From Biscogniauxia marginata (Eukaryota; Ascomycota; Sordariomycetes; Xylariales; Xylariaceae): DNA of 64,000 nt. Positions within the stretch are counted from its first letter, which is position 1, and each line of letters opens with the position of its first letter. The notes beneath the pieces were generated by a model. That model was not told where the DNA came from and ran no database searches. It saw only the letters and a program-made list of their open reading frames with translations. This document shows, in pieces, positions 1 to 11,619 of the stretch. A program made the position numbers and the translations under genes. The stretch covers positions 62,001-126,000 of the forward strand of contig MU404115.1 in the NCBI GenBank assembly GCA_022695795.1, given 5' to 3'.

Positions 1-3000
1 ACGACATCTCGGGAAACCCGCATAAGTCAGGACCGGGTCTGATTCTGTCTCTAGTAGTCTGGTCTAGGCCGGTCTTCTTGAAGGAAAGAGAGGCGGGGAG
101 AGAGAGAGAGCGAGAGAGAACAGAGGAATTGTAGGTATACCTATGATACAAGGCCCCCCCTTTCCCCAAGTACACAGCTGCGATGTATTACTAGTATATA
201 TCACTGTGAACAGACGTCTTACATGTAAACTTAGATCTAGGTAAGGTAACAGCATCTACGTACTGCCTTGGTTGATAGGAAATAAGCGATGGCCAATAGT
301 TCCAACTCAGCAAAGAAGTAAATCTAGAGGAAAGTTAAAGCTCATGTTTCTAGTCTCTCCCTTCCCCCGGCATCTAGATCTACGCATCTAAATTTTTATT
401 TTACTTTTTCTTGTGAACTTTATCTATCCGCATGATTCATCAATTTAGTTGACGTCTTTCTCGCCTTCAATTTTGCTCACTTACCGTCGTACACAGCAGT
501 AACCTTGCACACAAGTAAGAAGACGAGGCTACACAGACAACATAGGACGGACACACACAAAAGGGGTTACGCAAGGCTACCTACATGTAGTTAATATGTA
601 GGTAGGTAACCTCAGCTCGTACTTTGACCGGAGGGGACACCGCATTTCCATGCACCCACCTACCTACATGTATTCACCTGCAGTAGGGTCGCCAGCCTAG
701 GTATGCAGAATACCTGCACGTAGCTGAATACGGAAACAATAGGAACAGGGTCTAGTGCAGTCTAGAGCAGAATATTAACCTAATATATACCCTACTCCCA
801 AGTCTACCTAACAGGTAGGGCCCACAACAGCAGCAGCAAGCAGAAGAAACAAAAAAAACCCTACCAAATTCCAATGAACCGGCAAGGCATCTAGGTCCAG
901 ATCCAGGATTCATCAACGTCTAGCCCTCCGTCCGCCCCCCCTTTTTTCCCACTCTGGATCATCCTACCCTACCGACTCTGCATGCTTTCCACCGCGCATT
1001 CCCTCAAGTCACATGATTGGGGACGAGAGTCGTAAGGTGGTTAGGTACCTATGTATGCATGTATATGTACGTACGTTTTTTTTTTAAAATATACTTATGC
1101 GAGATACACGTTACTTGCGTATGTACCTAAATGATCGAAGAAATATGGGTTTGATGGATACAAAGCTGAAGGTTTAGCAAAGCAACGTGGTGGTACATCT
1201 CGCGAGACACTTGTTCGGCGCCCACATGATTTTCTCAAACTCATTCGTTCGTTCGTTCAGTCAGTTCCGAGCGAGAAAGCGAGCAAGAGAGAGAAGGGCG
1301 AGGGAGGAAGATCTTGAGGGACGAACGATAGATAGGTAATACTCAACCTACGAGGATGTCCAAGTAATAACTTTCTCAAGTTCTTAGACACATTACATGA
1401 CATGTACCTGACTTAAACCCTCCTAAGCTCAACCCGAGATAATTCGTTACAAAATATCTTACCTGCCTAGATAGATAGGTAGATAACTCCTGTTATAAGC
1501 AAGTTGTAGATAAGATAATCATGAATTCAAGGAACGTAGATATCAAATCAACCTCCACCTAACCTCCAGAATCAACATATCTCAGAAATATCCCATACCA
1601 AATTAATCCCAAAACTTGAAACATGAAGAAACACACATCTAAGACATAGTCAAACACACATATACCAATACCGGTATATAATAATAGCGAGACGCGAAAT
1701 ATCTCCTAAACTAGGTACTTAATCTCGTTCCATTTCCCTAACATTGAATCTTACCTGCCTAACCGTCTCGCATAGCGAGAAGGAAAACGGTTTCTTTTTT
1801 TGATTACAACACTCTCGAAAACGACTCTCTATCTCATTTTCGTATCCCCAACCCAGGAAATTCGAAGGAATTAGGGAACATAAACCCCGGTAGTCAAACC
1901 ACGAAAGGAATTTATCGGTTGAAGCGTCAATCATGTGTATAATTCTTCATTTCTCTCCACACCGGAAACCGTCGCTAGCTATAACACACACATAAAGATA
2001 GAGAGGACAGGATATATTGGTATTCCGTAGTAGTAGCAATATCAGTAGTCGAACAACACGAACAACACAACACAACACAGCCCAAAAGTATTGGGGGTGT
2101 CATAGTAACTTTTCGAGCAGGCGAAAACACACACACACACACACACATAAAATCGAACAACATTTGTTATGAGGCCCTTTATTTGCAAAGTTTCCTCTTT
2201 CGTCTTTCCCTCCACCCGTTCCGTTTCCCATCCGGGTTTCGGGGAAAAAAACGAAAAAAAGACAACACATTTCACAGAAAAACCCAACTCCTCTTCCCTT
2301 CCTCCCCCGTTTCCTTTCCTTTCTCGTGCCCAATATGAAGAAAAAACAAACTCTGCGGAGAGTTTTGTGTGGCAACAAAGGAACCTTGGACAAAAAAAAA
2401 AAAAGAACAACAAGACACCTTTGTGCAATGCCCCCAACCAGCCCCACCAAGTTTCCCATTTGCTTTGGAATTTCTGAGATTCTCTTTGTGTCCCGGATAT
2501 TTCCCCATGTTTGTAACACCCTGTGGTTCCCAAAGTGAATAACACCGCACCGACACCATGTGATGAGAAAAACCCGCCCGCCTGCTGAGGGGAACAAAAC
2601 AAAGACTAGCCAACTACACCCGTTGCCGTTCGTCGCCAGAAACACTTGCTCTATATGTAAATGGTATTCTCAGTTTTCTTTTTTTTTTCTGCAGTCATGA
2701 CCCATCATGACTCTTGATCGTGCCGCTCCCAGATGAACCCGAAGACTCCGCTTTGTGTGTCGTGAACACTGATGCAATTACATAAAAGTGCAAAAACCGC
2801 CGTAGTTAGTAACGCCCAATTCGTGAAATCGAACAGCCCCCCATCTTGCAAGGTCGGAACACCGAGTTTCGTGTGGTATTTTATCCCCATTAGTAAACCG
2901 AAAAAAATTCAAGAGGTATCGATCATCTTCATGCTGGGTGCGCCCATCGTAGAAAAAGGCTCTGGAAACAAGTTTCGCCGATGAACACAAGTTTTATGTC

Positions 3001-3254
3001 GAATAAGGATGTTTATACAGTGGGTGAGAAGAGGAGTTTGTTTAGGATAAGTCCGCAGTCGAGTCCCGAGTGACCTGAAGATAATGTGATGTCGATGCCT
3101 GATGCCCGTGTCGGTGTCCGCCAAGATGGAACGGCTATCGCGATGCAGCGAATGAGCTCCCAACAGACGGAGAGTGGAGATGCCCAAAATTACGGAATAA
3201 CAGTGGTAGAGTGTAGGCAGTCTCCGTCATCCATTTGGAAGCGAGGCGACCCTT
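1..3254. other. Gene-poor spacer, no supported gene
   Basis: No frame here looks coding on either strand: the open frames are short, low-complexity and lack splice-consistent partners. The stretch is AT-rich with many TAGGTA/TACCTA motifs (for example around 596-610, 655-672 and 1465-1485), an AC dinucleotide run at about 2127-2147 and pyrimidine-rich tracts near 2200-2330. Frames of 181-186 codons on the minus strand around 2042-2645 are poly-Phe/Cys-rich readings of those tracts and are not called. The right part presumably includes the 3' UTR of the minus-strand gene ending at 3255. Confidence 0.6.
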
Positions 3255-3930
3255 CTACCACCGTCTTCCCATCTGGTGCATGCGGGCAGGCGACACGGAC
3301 GGTGGGGGACTCGACATGGTCAGACCATTGGCGGGGTTGATGATGGGGATGGCGTTGCGCGCCCGGGTGGCAGCGGGCTGGTGCAGCTTGAGGCTCGAGT
3401 GGTGGCTCTGGAAGGGAGGAACGAAAGCTGGCGAGGTCGAGTTAAGGGAAAAGGTCGAAGCAACCTGTTGTGGGTGTTGCGTTGGGGAAGCATTAGGAGA
3501 GTTGCTTGACAGCGATGACCGGTCCGAAGATGCGCTGCTAATCGACACGATCTAGATTCAGATAGCATACCTGGTCAGCAAGACGAGGTCCCAACGTGCT
3601 GATGCAATCCTCTGGATGCGGTATCGTCGCACACTCGCGGGGGGAGCTTGGCTGTGAACTTACATCGCTCTCCGTCAATAGCTTGGGGCAGAACTCCATG
3701 TCGTCTTCGAGGTCGAAGGAGCGGCTGGCTTCGAATTGCGAGCGGAACGCGGACACGGAGACCGTCTCGCTCAGTTCCTTCATACTTCTTACGCCGCGAA
3801 ACTGCTTGTGGGAGTTTTGGGAGACGGACAGGCGCGGTGCTCTCCGGTTTCGCCCGCCATGGTGGTTGTGGGGAACCGTGGGCGCAGGCGCTGTGGGTTG
3901 GTGGTGATTGTAGTTGTAATATGAAGACAT
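3255..3930 (-). CDS. Conserved-looking fungal protein of unknown function, two exons, 187 aa
   Basis: Exons on the minus strand are 3930-3664 and 3551-3255. The 112-nt intron starts GTAAGT right after the codons for LTESD and ends CTAG, with a TGCTGAC branch sequence about 20 nt before the acceptor. The join keeps frame and reads LTESD-IVSISSASSDRSS. The product starts MSSYYNYNHH, has a His/Pro-rich N-terminus, a short basic segment (GGRNRRAPRLS), a charged middle with FRGVRSMKEL and SFDLEDDMEFCP, and a Ser/Pro-rich C-terminus ending MHQMGRRW. I see no enzyme motif, signal peptide or membrane segment. The layout resembles small conserved hypothetical proteins of Sordariomycetes, but that is recollection rather than a search. 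The region upstream of the start is CT-rich on the coding strand (about 4380-4410), as in many fungal promoters. Function unknown; the gene model is fairly secure because of the canonical splice signals. Confidence 0.72.
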
Positions 3931-5055
3931 TATGATGATATTTCTTTTCTGCGAGGCTTAAGAGTATATTTGCGGCCAGAGATGTGGTCGTCGTGATGAG
4001 CCAAGTGGTTGGACAGATGAGATGCCGTTGGGTGGCGGTGTGTGTTGTGTCTGCTTTGGTTGTTGGTTGGGGGGTTGTGAGCTGCCGAGCTTTTTTCCTG
4101 TGCGGTATTAAAGAGTCGGCCTGCAACAGCAACAACAATGAAATTTGCTTTGATCGGGTGTTAGTAATAGGGAGAAATCGCCGGTACAAAAAAACAGAGA
4201 AGATATTAGGCGAGTTGTTGTCCTTTTTCCTTTTCTTCACTTTTTGCTTTCTTTCCGTAGTGCGTACGTGCGTGCGTGTGATAGATAAATAAGATGGGAT
4301 TTCTTTTTTGGTTGGTCCTTGGTTGTAAAGGTTCAGGAGTGTGTGGGTGTGTGCGAGTTGGTGGTATGGTAGGATCGATAGAGTGAGGGAGAGAGCGGGA
4401 GAGAGAGAGAAACACGGAACTATGGGTGTGCGGTGCGGAGAGGGCGAAGGATTTTGTTGGATGGACAAGAAGTAACAAAAAAGCAGGAGAAGGACAAGAA
4501 GAATTGTAATGGGGGGTGGGCTGGGGGGACGCTGAGTGGTAGAAAGAGACGCTGGCTGGGAATGCACACTTGGGGCCTTGTCTAAAGAGGGATTAGGCCC
4601 GCTAGGGGGGAGACGGGGGTAGCGTTACTACTGGGGCAAGCATTAGGGGGGGCAAATGGAGAGATTGAGAGACAATAGACCTGCAGGACCAGCGAATGAA
4701 GGCCGACTCGCCACCGCAACCTATTGGACAGTTTGTTCAGTGACTCTGGCCGCTAATACGCTTACAGACTAGCTTGGTAAGTATGGGGCTCCGGGCCTTG
4801 AATGGCGTCGTTGTTACTTGCAGCACCACTGGCACAGTGTCAATGCCCTGAGCTGGCCTTGGCCTCTCTCTACAGTATAGTACAGTACATATCTGAACAT
4901 ACAAACAAATGACTACTTGTCTCTTCTGTGTTATCCAACTTCTAGATCAAATATGTCCAAATAACCGCCCAACAAATTATTTATTTATTTATTTTTTACC
5001 TTAATCTTCTTTTGATAGTCGTAATCCATGTAGGCAGATTGAGAAAATGGCGACT

Positions 5056-5112
5056 GTGATGATGATGATGAGGAGGAGGAGGAGGAGGATGATGATGATG
5101 ATGATGATGATA
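5056..5112. repeat. GAT/GAG trinucleotide microsatellite
   Basis: A run of GAT triplets, then GAG triplets, then GAT triplets again. On the minus strand it reads as a long poly-Ser run inside a 121-codon open frame (4985-5350), which is best seen as a repeat artefact because the frame has no conserved motif and no partner exon. Confidence 0.85.
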
Positions 5113-5986
5113 GGATTTGTGACGATGAAGCTAATGCGCGATAGTGTGGGTATAAAAAAAAGTCCCATCGGAAATCTTTAGGTCCTGCCAACCCATCGGA
5201 TAACTTTGTTGCTATCATCAGACCCAGCAGAAAGCTGGTGGTGGGTTGATGAATGAATTGGGCGAAAGTGTGATTTACATGACTGGTGTATTCTGTCCAA
5301 AAGGGTGTCTGTCCATCGTGTCCCGACTTCATTTTTGGAATGTCCCTCATAACGAACCCACTATTGCGAGATGAGCCTGGTGGTTAGCCTTCCTTGCTGC
5401 TTTGGTTCGGACTAGTATAGTTTCTTATTATAAGATAATATAACAACTATGTAAGTACTACGGACTACCTATATTCCCTGTGTCCATCGTGACCCCAGGT
5501 TGTTTTTCTATTTCCATACCTAATACTCACGTTTTTTAAGATTTTATTTCCGTCTTCCTATACCTGTATCCATACAATTCATTAGATAGGTAGGCTAGCT
5601 ATAAAAACCCGGGCCGAGATTACTTCCACGAACTGCTTTTCAGCTCTTGCGTGTGTGTGTTGCCGATGCTTGCAATAAGATTGCCTTGCCCTGTACCAAG
5701 CTTCCCCAGGTTCAGGGGAAAAGTAAGCTCAGACAAAATTACGGCAACGTCGGGACCTAAAAGCCGCTACATACCACTCTCCGTGCCTCTCTTCTTTCCG
5801 GGCTATTGATTGTCCTCATTCTTGACCTGATATCAAAACATGTTACCATCGTTCGATGGTGATCTTGAAACTCAAAGTCTCTTATGTGCCTCGCCTGTTA
5901 CCAAGGCTGGCCCAATCGTCCCAGCTGCCCAGCCGCTATAATACATATTTATATGTATGTAACAAATATGCATTATCATAGCGTAG

Positions 5987-6036
5987 CAAGACCTGCAAGA
6001 CCTGCAAGACCTGCAAGCTAGCCAGCTAGCCAGCTA
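5987..6036. repeat. Two adjoining short tandem repeats
   Basis: A 9-nt unit (GACCTGCAA) occurs three times in a row and passes directly into about two and a half copies of an 8-nt unit (GCTAGCCA). The second array is rich in the palindrome GCTAGC. It lies in the gene desert, with no coding frame supported on either strand. It could be a replication-slippage product or a binding array; the sequence alone does not decide. Confidence 0.8.
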
Positions 6037-8331
6037 GGCTGCTAGACTTCTGCATAAATTGGGTGCGAGGCAGTGGCCATTGGCACGCAGATTCGGCCCT
6101 TGGGGCTTGCGTGAAGGATGCAGCCTCATCAGGCACTGTGGTCTCACTATCGGCACTGTGGTTCGGTAGCCACTGTCTAAGCGTTTGAGATGGCCTGGTT
6201 GGGCGGTCGGCGGTCGACGGTGGACACTGGACAAACCCTGACTGCTTGCTTGTCCGCAAGAACCAATGCTGCAAGCCACCCATGGCCACCGTAACAGTGC
6301 AAGTGGACACGACCCGGTCTCGTGCAGCGCAAGACCGGCCAGGGGGCCCTGCCCGGGCTGGCTTTCGGACGTGGTCGATGCTCTCTTGCTCACGCACTCT
6401 CTCCTCGCTTCGCACCGGAGGATTCTCAGGCGGGCGGGAGCACGGTGGAAAGACAAGACGACGACTACCGCGGCATTGCAGTTACCTAGGCATGAATACA
6501 TATCTCCCCCATGCCTGACGACTACGTGCTGACTGTGTTCTGCATTCGTCCCGATGCATCAGTTTCATCAACTCCCCATTGTTGACCTTGGCCATTCAAG
6601 GCCTGAACAGGTAGGGCGAGGAATCCGAGGGATAGAGTGTTTCAAGCGCCCTCACCTATTATTTAAGCTAAACGTAATATTGCGCTGTAGATCTCGGGGA
6701 GCCACTCGAGCCCACCCGCTGGGGTTGCCATGAAAACCCACGCGGCCCACGCGACCTATTCACACCCATGATTCGCTTTCGCATTAAGCGCATCGAGCGC
6801 CCAGGGGGCCTAAGGTATGCAATAGGTACTGACCGGTGTTACCACTGTGACCTGCCCGGCCAAGCCCTGTGTCCTGCCAGCCGCCACCGCGGCGGAAGTA
6901 GACGAGATAAGTAGCAGATCGTCGGAGGCGCGGAGGAGTCCTTCTTAATCCTCACCCTCACCAAGGCACCCCACTTGAAAGGCTAGCAGTCGCCCAACTG
7001 CCAGCGCAGGTTGCCGCCGTGTGACGAATGCGGTTCGCCGCTTTTGCTGTGCGAGCTAAGGTGCTCTCTCTGTCTGGTAGGTCCCTTGAACCCCAAAAAA
7101 GGGACTGAGGGGCAGACGATCTGGCTGGTTGCCGCATCTGCAGGTGTTGTTGTTGTACACGTGTAGTTGTAGGACATGCCTAAGCCAGGTCGTCCTAGGT
7201 GTGGGCAGGGCAGACAAAAGCGTGAAGTTCGCAGACGATCCCTAGCGATTCTCGAACGTGGTCGACTCGAGCTGCTGGTCTGGTGTGTTGCTGCTACCTA
7301 GTGCGCACACACAGAAACAATGGCCATCGTGACATCGTCGACCCCCCGTCCTACCACCATTTTTGGCTCGACATGCCACCCAAGAGCCGCGAGTGACGAA
7401 AGCGGCAAACAGATCCCTCTCACCTTGTTGCTCCATCAAGGTATGTATGTACGGTGTTGGAGTGGTCATCATTTAGTGTAGTTAGCCTTTTTCCATTCAC
7501 CGAATGGATTGCTCTTCCTATCCCCAATACTTACGTCGACATCATTCCATTGTCGGTGCACCATCATGAGATGGTGATAATAAGTTTGCCGACCTCTGGT
7601 CGAGGAAGGAATTGATGAACGCCGGCTGCATTTCCTGTTGATCATAGGCCCAGAACTCCCGAGATTGCTTGTTTTGATCTCGATCAAATACAGATTGTCC
7701 TATGTCGTATGTCGCACTCGGGACGCGCCTTTTCTCCTCTCCCAACAACTCCCTCACAAATCGCCACCTCGAAGCCGGTGATGGTTAGTTCTCCTTCGTA
7801 GGGGTGGTGTTTTAAGGGCAGATGTATGTGTCTGTGTGTATGCATCGGGCGAAGATTGCTATTTTGGTACCCGTTGACTTGCCGGAACGCTCCGTAGATG
7901 AATTCTGGAAGTGGCAGATCTTCTCCCAAGTGACACGATCCCCTGCAGTGACTTGGAAGTCCCTTTCGTCTCCCTCTCCGAGCCCTGTTCGGCGGGTGTT
8001 CCTCTTGTGGCTTGAGTTGTATCAGGTTCCCCCCGCCGGTGCAGGTGCACGGTGCACCTGATTGGTGGCTTGGGTGGCTGGGGTTTCTATAGTGTACTAG
8101 CAGGTGGCTGGTTAGATATTAGTATGAAAGTACCTACCTAGGTACCTAAATGTCAATGCTCATAGAGTTTAATCTAGAAACATTTAGTGCTTATTAGCAC
8201 TTGAACATTGCCATTGTAGGTAGCTTTGGCTATAATTTGATGAGATGAGGTCGCTGAATCCTAAATTATCATTCCCAACTCAGTGTATGTTGTCCTAGGT
8301 ACTACGCATATCGGAAGGTTGTTCAATGGCC

Positions 8332-8353
8332 GTGTGTGTGTGTGTGTGTGTGT
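8332..8353. repeat. GT dinucleotide microsatellite
   Basis: About eleven uninterrupted GT units in the noncoding region between 3931 and 9827. No gene spans it. Confidence 0.85.
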
Positions 8354-8918
8354 TCGCGCGCTCACTTCTGTTCGTCCTTCTCCAATAACATGGAATCCTT
8401 CTACACTACATAGAAAGGAATCAGAGAGAGGGCGGCAACCAAGCAATAGCCAACCAGGAGGATTATCGGGCTCCTCCAGGTTTCTCGATCAACTACCTAC
8501 CTATCGACCATTCTAAATAAGTTTACACTATTTGCAGGGGGTTGTGTCCGCGCGCGAACACTGCCACACCGCCGTTCCATTTCGATATTTCCGAGAATCA
8601 AATCTGGTCGAGTCAGTCACCCGGTCACATTCTCCATAGAGCTTGGCGAGATGGATGGAAGAGATTGTCTACCTACCTTACGTCACAGATGGGCTGTGTT
8701 ACTTCTTATTATTGGTGTTATCTTATTAAAATGCAATGTCTCAGTGCACGCGCATACTGTACACTAGGTAGGTATTTAGGAGCCTAGCCACTGAATCCGG
8801 TATCCTGAGCGGCACCGTGTAGGTAGTAGGTACTTGTAGTTTAATACCAGATACCTAAGAACAGAACTGGAGAGGGGTTATCTCCCCTCTCTCACATCGT
8901 ATTGTACCAACCCCCCCT

Positions 8919-8963
8919 CCACACACACACACACACACACGCACACAGTCTCTCTCTCTCTCT
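8919..8963. repeat. Compound AC and CT dinucleotide microsatellite
   Basis: About eleven AC units (8919-8940) are followed within ten bases by about seven CT units (8949-8963). A minus-strand frame across it (8855-9304) reads as repeated Val-Cys and is not called as a gene. Confidence 0.85.
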
Positions 8964-9827
8964 CCGGTGCCATATGACTTGCCTTGCCTGCCCCCGACTG
9001 TCGTATGTATGTGTCCTGTGTATGTAGTGTAGCTAGCACGCGGAACCTCAGTCCGAATGCAAGGGGCTAGCCAGCTAGCGAAAGGGACTTGGTGAACATG
9101 AAGCACATCGACCAACCACAAGCCCGTCCATAAAATGAGGAAGAATGGAGGAATAGACCCCAAGATCAAGATCAAATATCGAAAATAAAGTTCAGACCCC
9201 TCTAGACTCCCCCGATGGGTAGGGCAATACGGCTTCATGCAGTCACATCCCATCCCCTCTGCCCCTCTATAGTCACGTAGAAGACGAAAAAAAATACATA
9301 ACATCGCGGATCAGATTTTAGAGTAAAAATTGGAACCCGGGGATATCCGCTGTTCGCCAAGGTAATCGAGAAAGAATCGCGGAACGAGGGGAGGGTGGAT
9401 GGTTTCTGTCTCACGAAAGATCTCCTTGCGACATTCCGAAACCATCCGTCACCATCAAGTCACCTCGTCCGGCCCGGCCGACATCGCAATGTATCTGCCA
9501 GCTCGATCAAGAATTCGATACCGTCGGCCGTCCAACATTAGATCGATCGTGTACGCCTTTGACGTCTTGAATGAACCATAACAAATTTGTTCTGTTGCTG
9601 CTGCTACGGCTTAATATTGGGTTATGGAAAATTCCTACAACTCTCTTGAGCCCTATTATGACTGTTATCTAAAAGCAACTTCTGGTTGCTTCGCAAGACC
9701 ACACATATGTGTAAGAGCTCATGAATGTCCCTAGTATGCCGGCTATTTCTTCAAGCAATAAGTCTACTGGCTCTGATGACGGAGGCGAACCCACCCGAAC
9801 TTTACGGGTATCTTCGTTCTCTACGGC

Positions 9828-10925
9828 TTATAAGGGCTTGTCTAGACCTCTCGCCTTTACGAATCGGTTGATCTGCTCCCGGGTCATCTTGTCGTTGTAT
9901 TGTTCATGGCATTCGTAGAACGAGATTAGCTCCTGTGTACAGTCGACCATTCCCTCTATGTCGACATTGCTCTCGGCGAGAAAATTTGCAAAGCGGTGGA
10001 CCTTGCTTAACCGGGCTTCTTGCTGTTTGTCCTTCTCTGAGGCTCCAGGCGTAGTCTGACCACTACCACCGGCACCAGCTCTAGCTTGGGCCTGGGCCAG
10101 TGCTGCCGTTGCCGCAGCCATGTTCGCCGCAGCGCCGCCGCCGCCAGGGATCGGATTCGGACGGAGTACGAGGGCAAGCAAAATCGCTGTCAGCGCAATA
10201 ACATGCGGTGGGTAGAGGAGGGGCAAGTCGGTCATGTAATGATCGTTTATGACGGATACGGCAAGGCTGACCTCGTCCGGGGAAAGAAAGAAATCTTGCT
10301 GGAGATTCGTAAGGGTTCGATACGGTTGGTGGACGATCAACTGCGAATTCATCTCGGAGATGAGGAAAAACTCGCACTCGCCAAGTCGCGAAACGTCGAG
10401 AGCTAGGAGTTCTAGAAAAGGAGAGACTAGTGTAAGCTGACAGGCCAGAACTTGCGCGAATAGGAGGTAAATAGCTCGTACCTGGCCACAGCGTGCGCGC
10501 TTCCGTTACTATCAGTCTAATATGCTGTGGGCATTCCTCCATCTTGCAAGCTAGGTATAAGGCCGTCGTCATTACAAGGTAAGGATTCGTTCGACGAATT
10601 TCGACTTTGCTGTAGAAACGCCTGATGTAGATCTGGGCTGTTGCAAGTGCCTGCTGTCTAATGCCGAGTCTCTTCCCTAAGCGATTGATCTCTATAGCGG
10701 CGCGGGTCGACGTCAGCATCTGCGCAGCTTTCCAAACACTCGACGGACAACACAGAAATGCCTACGCTGGTTGAAATAGATGCTTAGGTGCCTGCGCTCG
10801 GGCAGCGGAAACATGGATACTAAATTCTGCTCGCCATCCTCCAACCTCTCGCGCATGTGAGCCAGCTCCTCTTTCGAGAACTGCCAGAACCGTCGCTGGG
10901 TTGATTCCCAGTAGTTGGCGGCCAT
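9828..10925 (-). CDS. SSN8: RNA polymerase II holoenzyme cyclin-like subunit (cyclin C, Mediator kinase module)
   Basis: Cyclin C pairs with the CDK8-type kinase SSN3 in the Mediator kinase module and regulates transcription in the nucleus. Three exons on the minus strand: 10925-10766, 10691-10482 and 10411-9828, giving 317 aa. Intron 1 (74 nt) has a CTGAC branch site and ends CTATAG; intron 2 (70 nt) starts GTACGA and ends TTCTAG. Both joins restore typical cyclin C text: [13 protein letters not shown] and [18 protein letters not shown]. The N-terminus [14 protein letters not shown] and the stretches [20 protein letters not shown] and [13 protein letters not shown] are hallmark cyclin-box sequence of this family. 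A Gly/Ala/Gln-rich loop (about residues 223-262) sits within the second cyclin fold, as in other filamentous fungi. An ATG further upstream is open but would add residues before the conserved MAANYW start. It is transcribed divergently from the EF-hand carrier gene to its right. Confidence 0.95.
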
Positions 10926-11619
10926 CGTGGCCCCCCAGCTAACAGGAGCTTTCGTCAATGCGATGCACAAATAAAGGACAAGAAGAACGGAATCAAATGA
11001 AAAAGAAGAAAGAGGGAGAAGTCGGATGTATACAGATTTCTGATACCATACTGACCATCCAACCTAGGTAGTCTAGAAACCCCAACCCAGCGAGGCTGAA
11101 TCGGTGGCTTGCATTGGTAAAGTAGGGAGCTTGACCAACCAAGGCTGATAGCTTGACCGCATGCACATAGTACCAAGAATGGCCGGGACCGGGATCATCC
11201 CGTTTAAGTGGAGACGGAGGATCGGGATGATACCACCGAAACTGTACCACAGGCCCAAAAACTAGCCTGTAATACAGTGGAAATTTAAGCTTTATGTACG
11301 GTAGAAAGCACAAAAGCGTCATCCACAGAGGCTGTTTCTTATCGGCTTATCGCGGCGTCCAATTGGTGATTTGCCCTTACCAGTCCATCATCCATCCCTG
11401 TTCACCTGAGCCTTTTGTGGAGGGCGCCTCTTCTTTTGCGCTCACCCCTGGCAAAGCATATTCGTTCTCGAAACCGACGTCAATGCTCCGTCCGTGAGGG
11501 AATGCTCTCACGCAAGACCGCGACCGACCTGGTCAACAACGATGCCATACCCGTAGCAGCCCGAGATATCTCTTCGCGACCGGCCTCTTTCTCCTTGCGC
11601 ACTGTCATGACCCCTGGCC
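10926..11619. promoter_or_regulatory. Shared intergenic promoter of SSN8 and the EF-hand carrier gene
   Basis: 694 bases separate two divergent start codons, so both promoters must lie here or overlap the leaders. A CCAATTGG palindrome at 11359-11366 gives a CCAAT box in both orientations. The window-wide motif CCTAGGTAG occurs near 11063-11071. No TATA box is convincing. Open frames inside (such as 10993-11322, minus) have no motifs and are not called. Confidence 0.5.

Larger units (their letters stand above)
3931..9827. other. 5.9-kb gene desert with microsatellites
   Basis: Apart from the likely promoter of the minus-strand gene to the left (3931-about 4600, CT/AC-rich on the minus strand), I find no supported gene. 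Low-complexity frames such as 3575-4567 (minus, Thr/Pro/His-rich) are promoter readings. A GC-richer island at about 6030-6530 has open frames on both strands without recognisable motifs. Simple repeats include GAT/GAG triplets (5056-5112), a 9-nt tandem repeat (5987-6018), GT (8332-8353), AC (8919-8940) and CT (8949-8963). TAGGTACCTA-type motifs recur, for example at 8128-8150 and 8765-8775. Confidence 0.55.

Noticed and set aside
2042..2645. Minus-strand frames of 181-186 codons
   Set aside because: Phe/Cys/Val runs arising from poly-A/T and AC repeats; two overlapping frames are equally open and neither has motifs.
3575..4567. 330-codon minus-strand open frame
   Set aside because: Thr/Ser/Pro/His low-complexity text from CT- and AC-rich promoter sequence; it overlaps exon 1 and the intron of the better supported 187-aa gene in another frame.
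4985..5350. 121-codon minus frame with a long Ser run
   Set aside because: The Ser run is the GAT/GAG microsatellite; the remainder has no motif or partner exon.
10081..10719. 212-codon minus frame beside cyclin C
   Set aside because: Its first part is cyclin C exon 2, and the rest is intron read-through and the wrong frame of exon 3.
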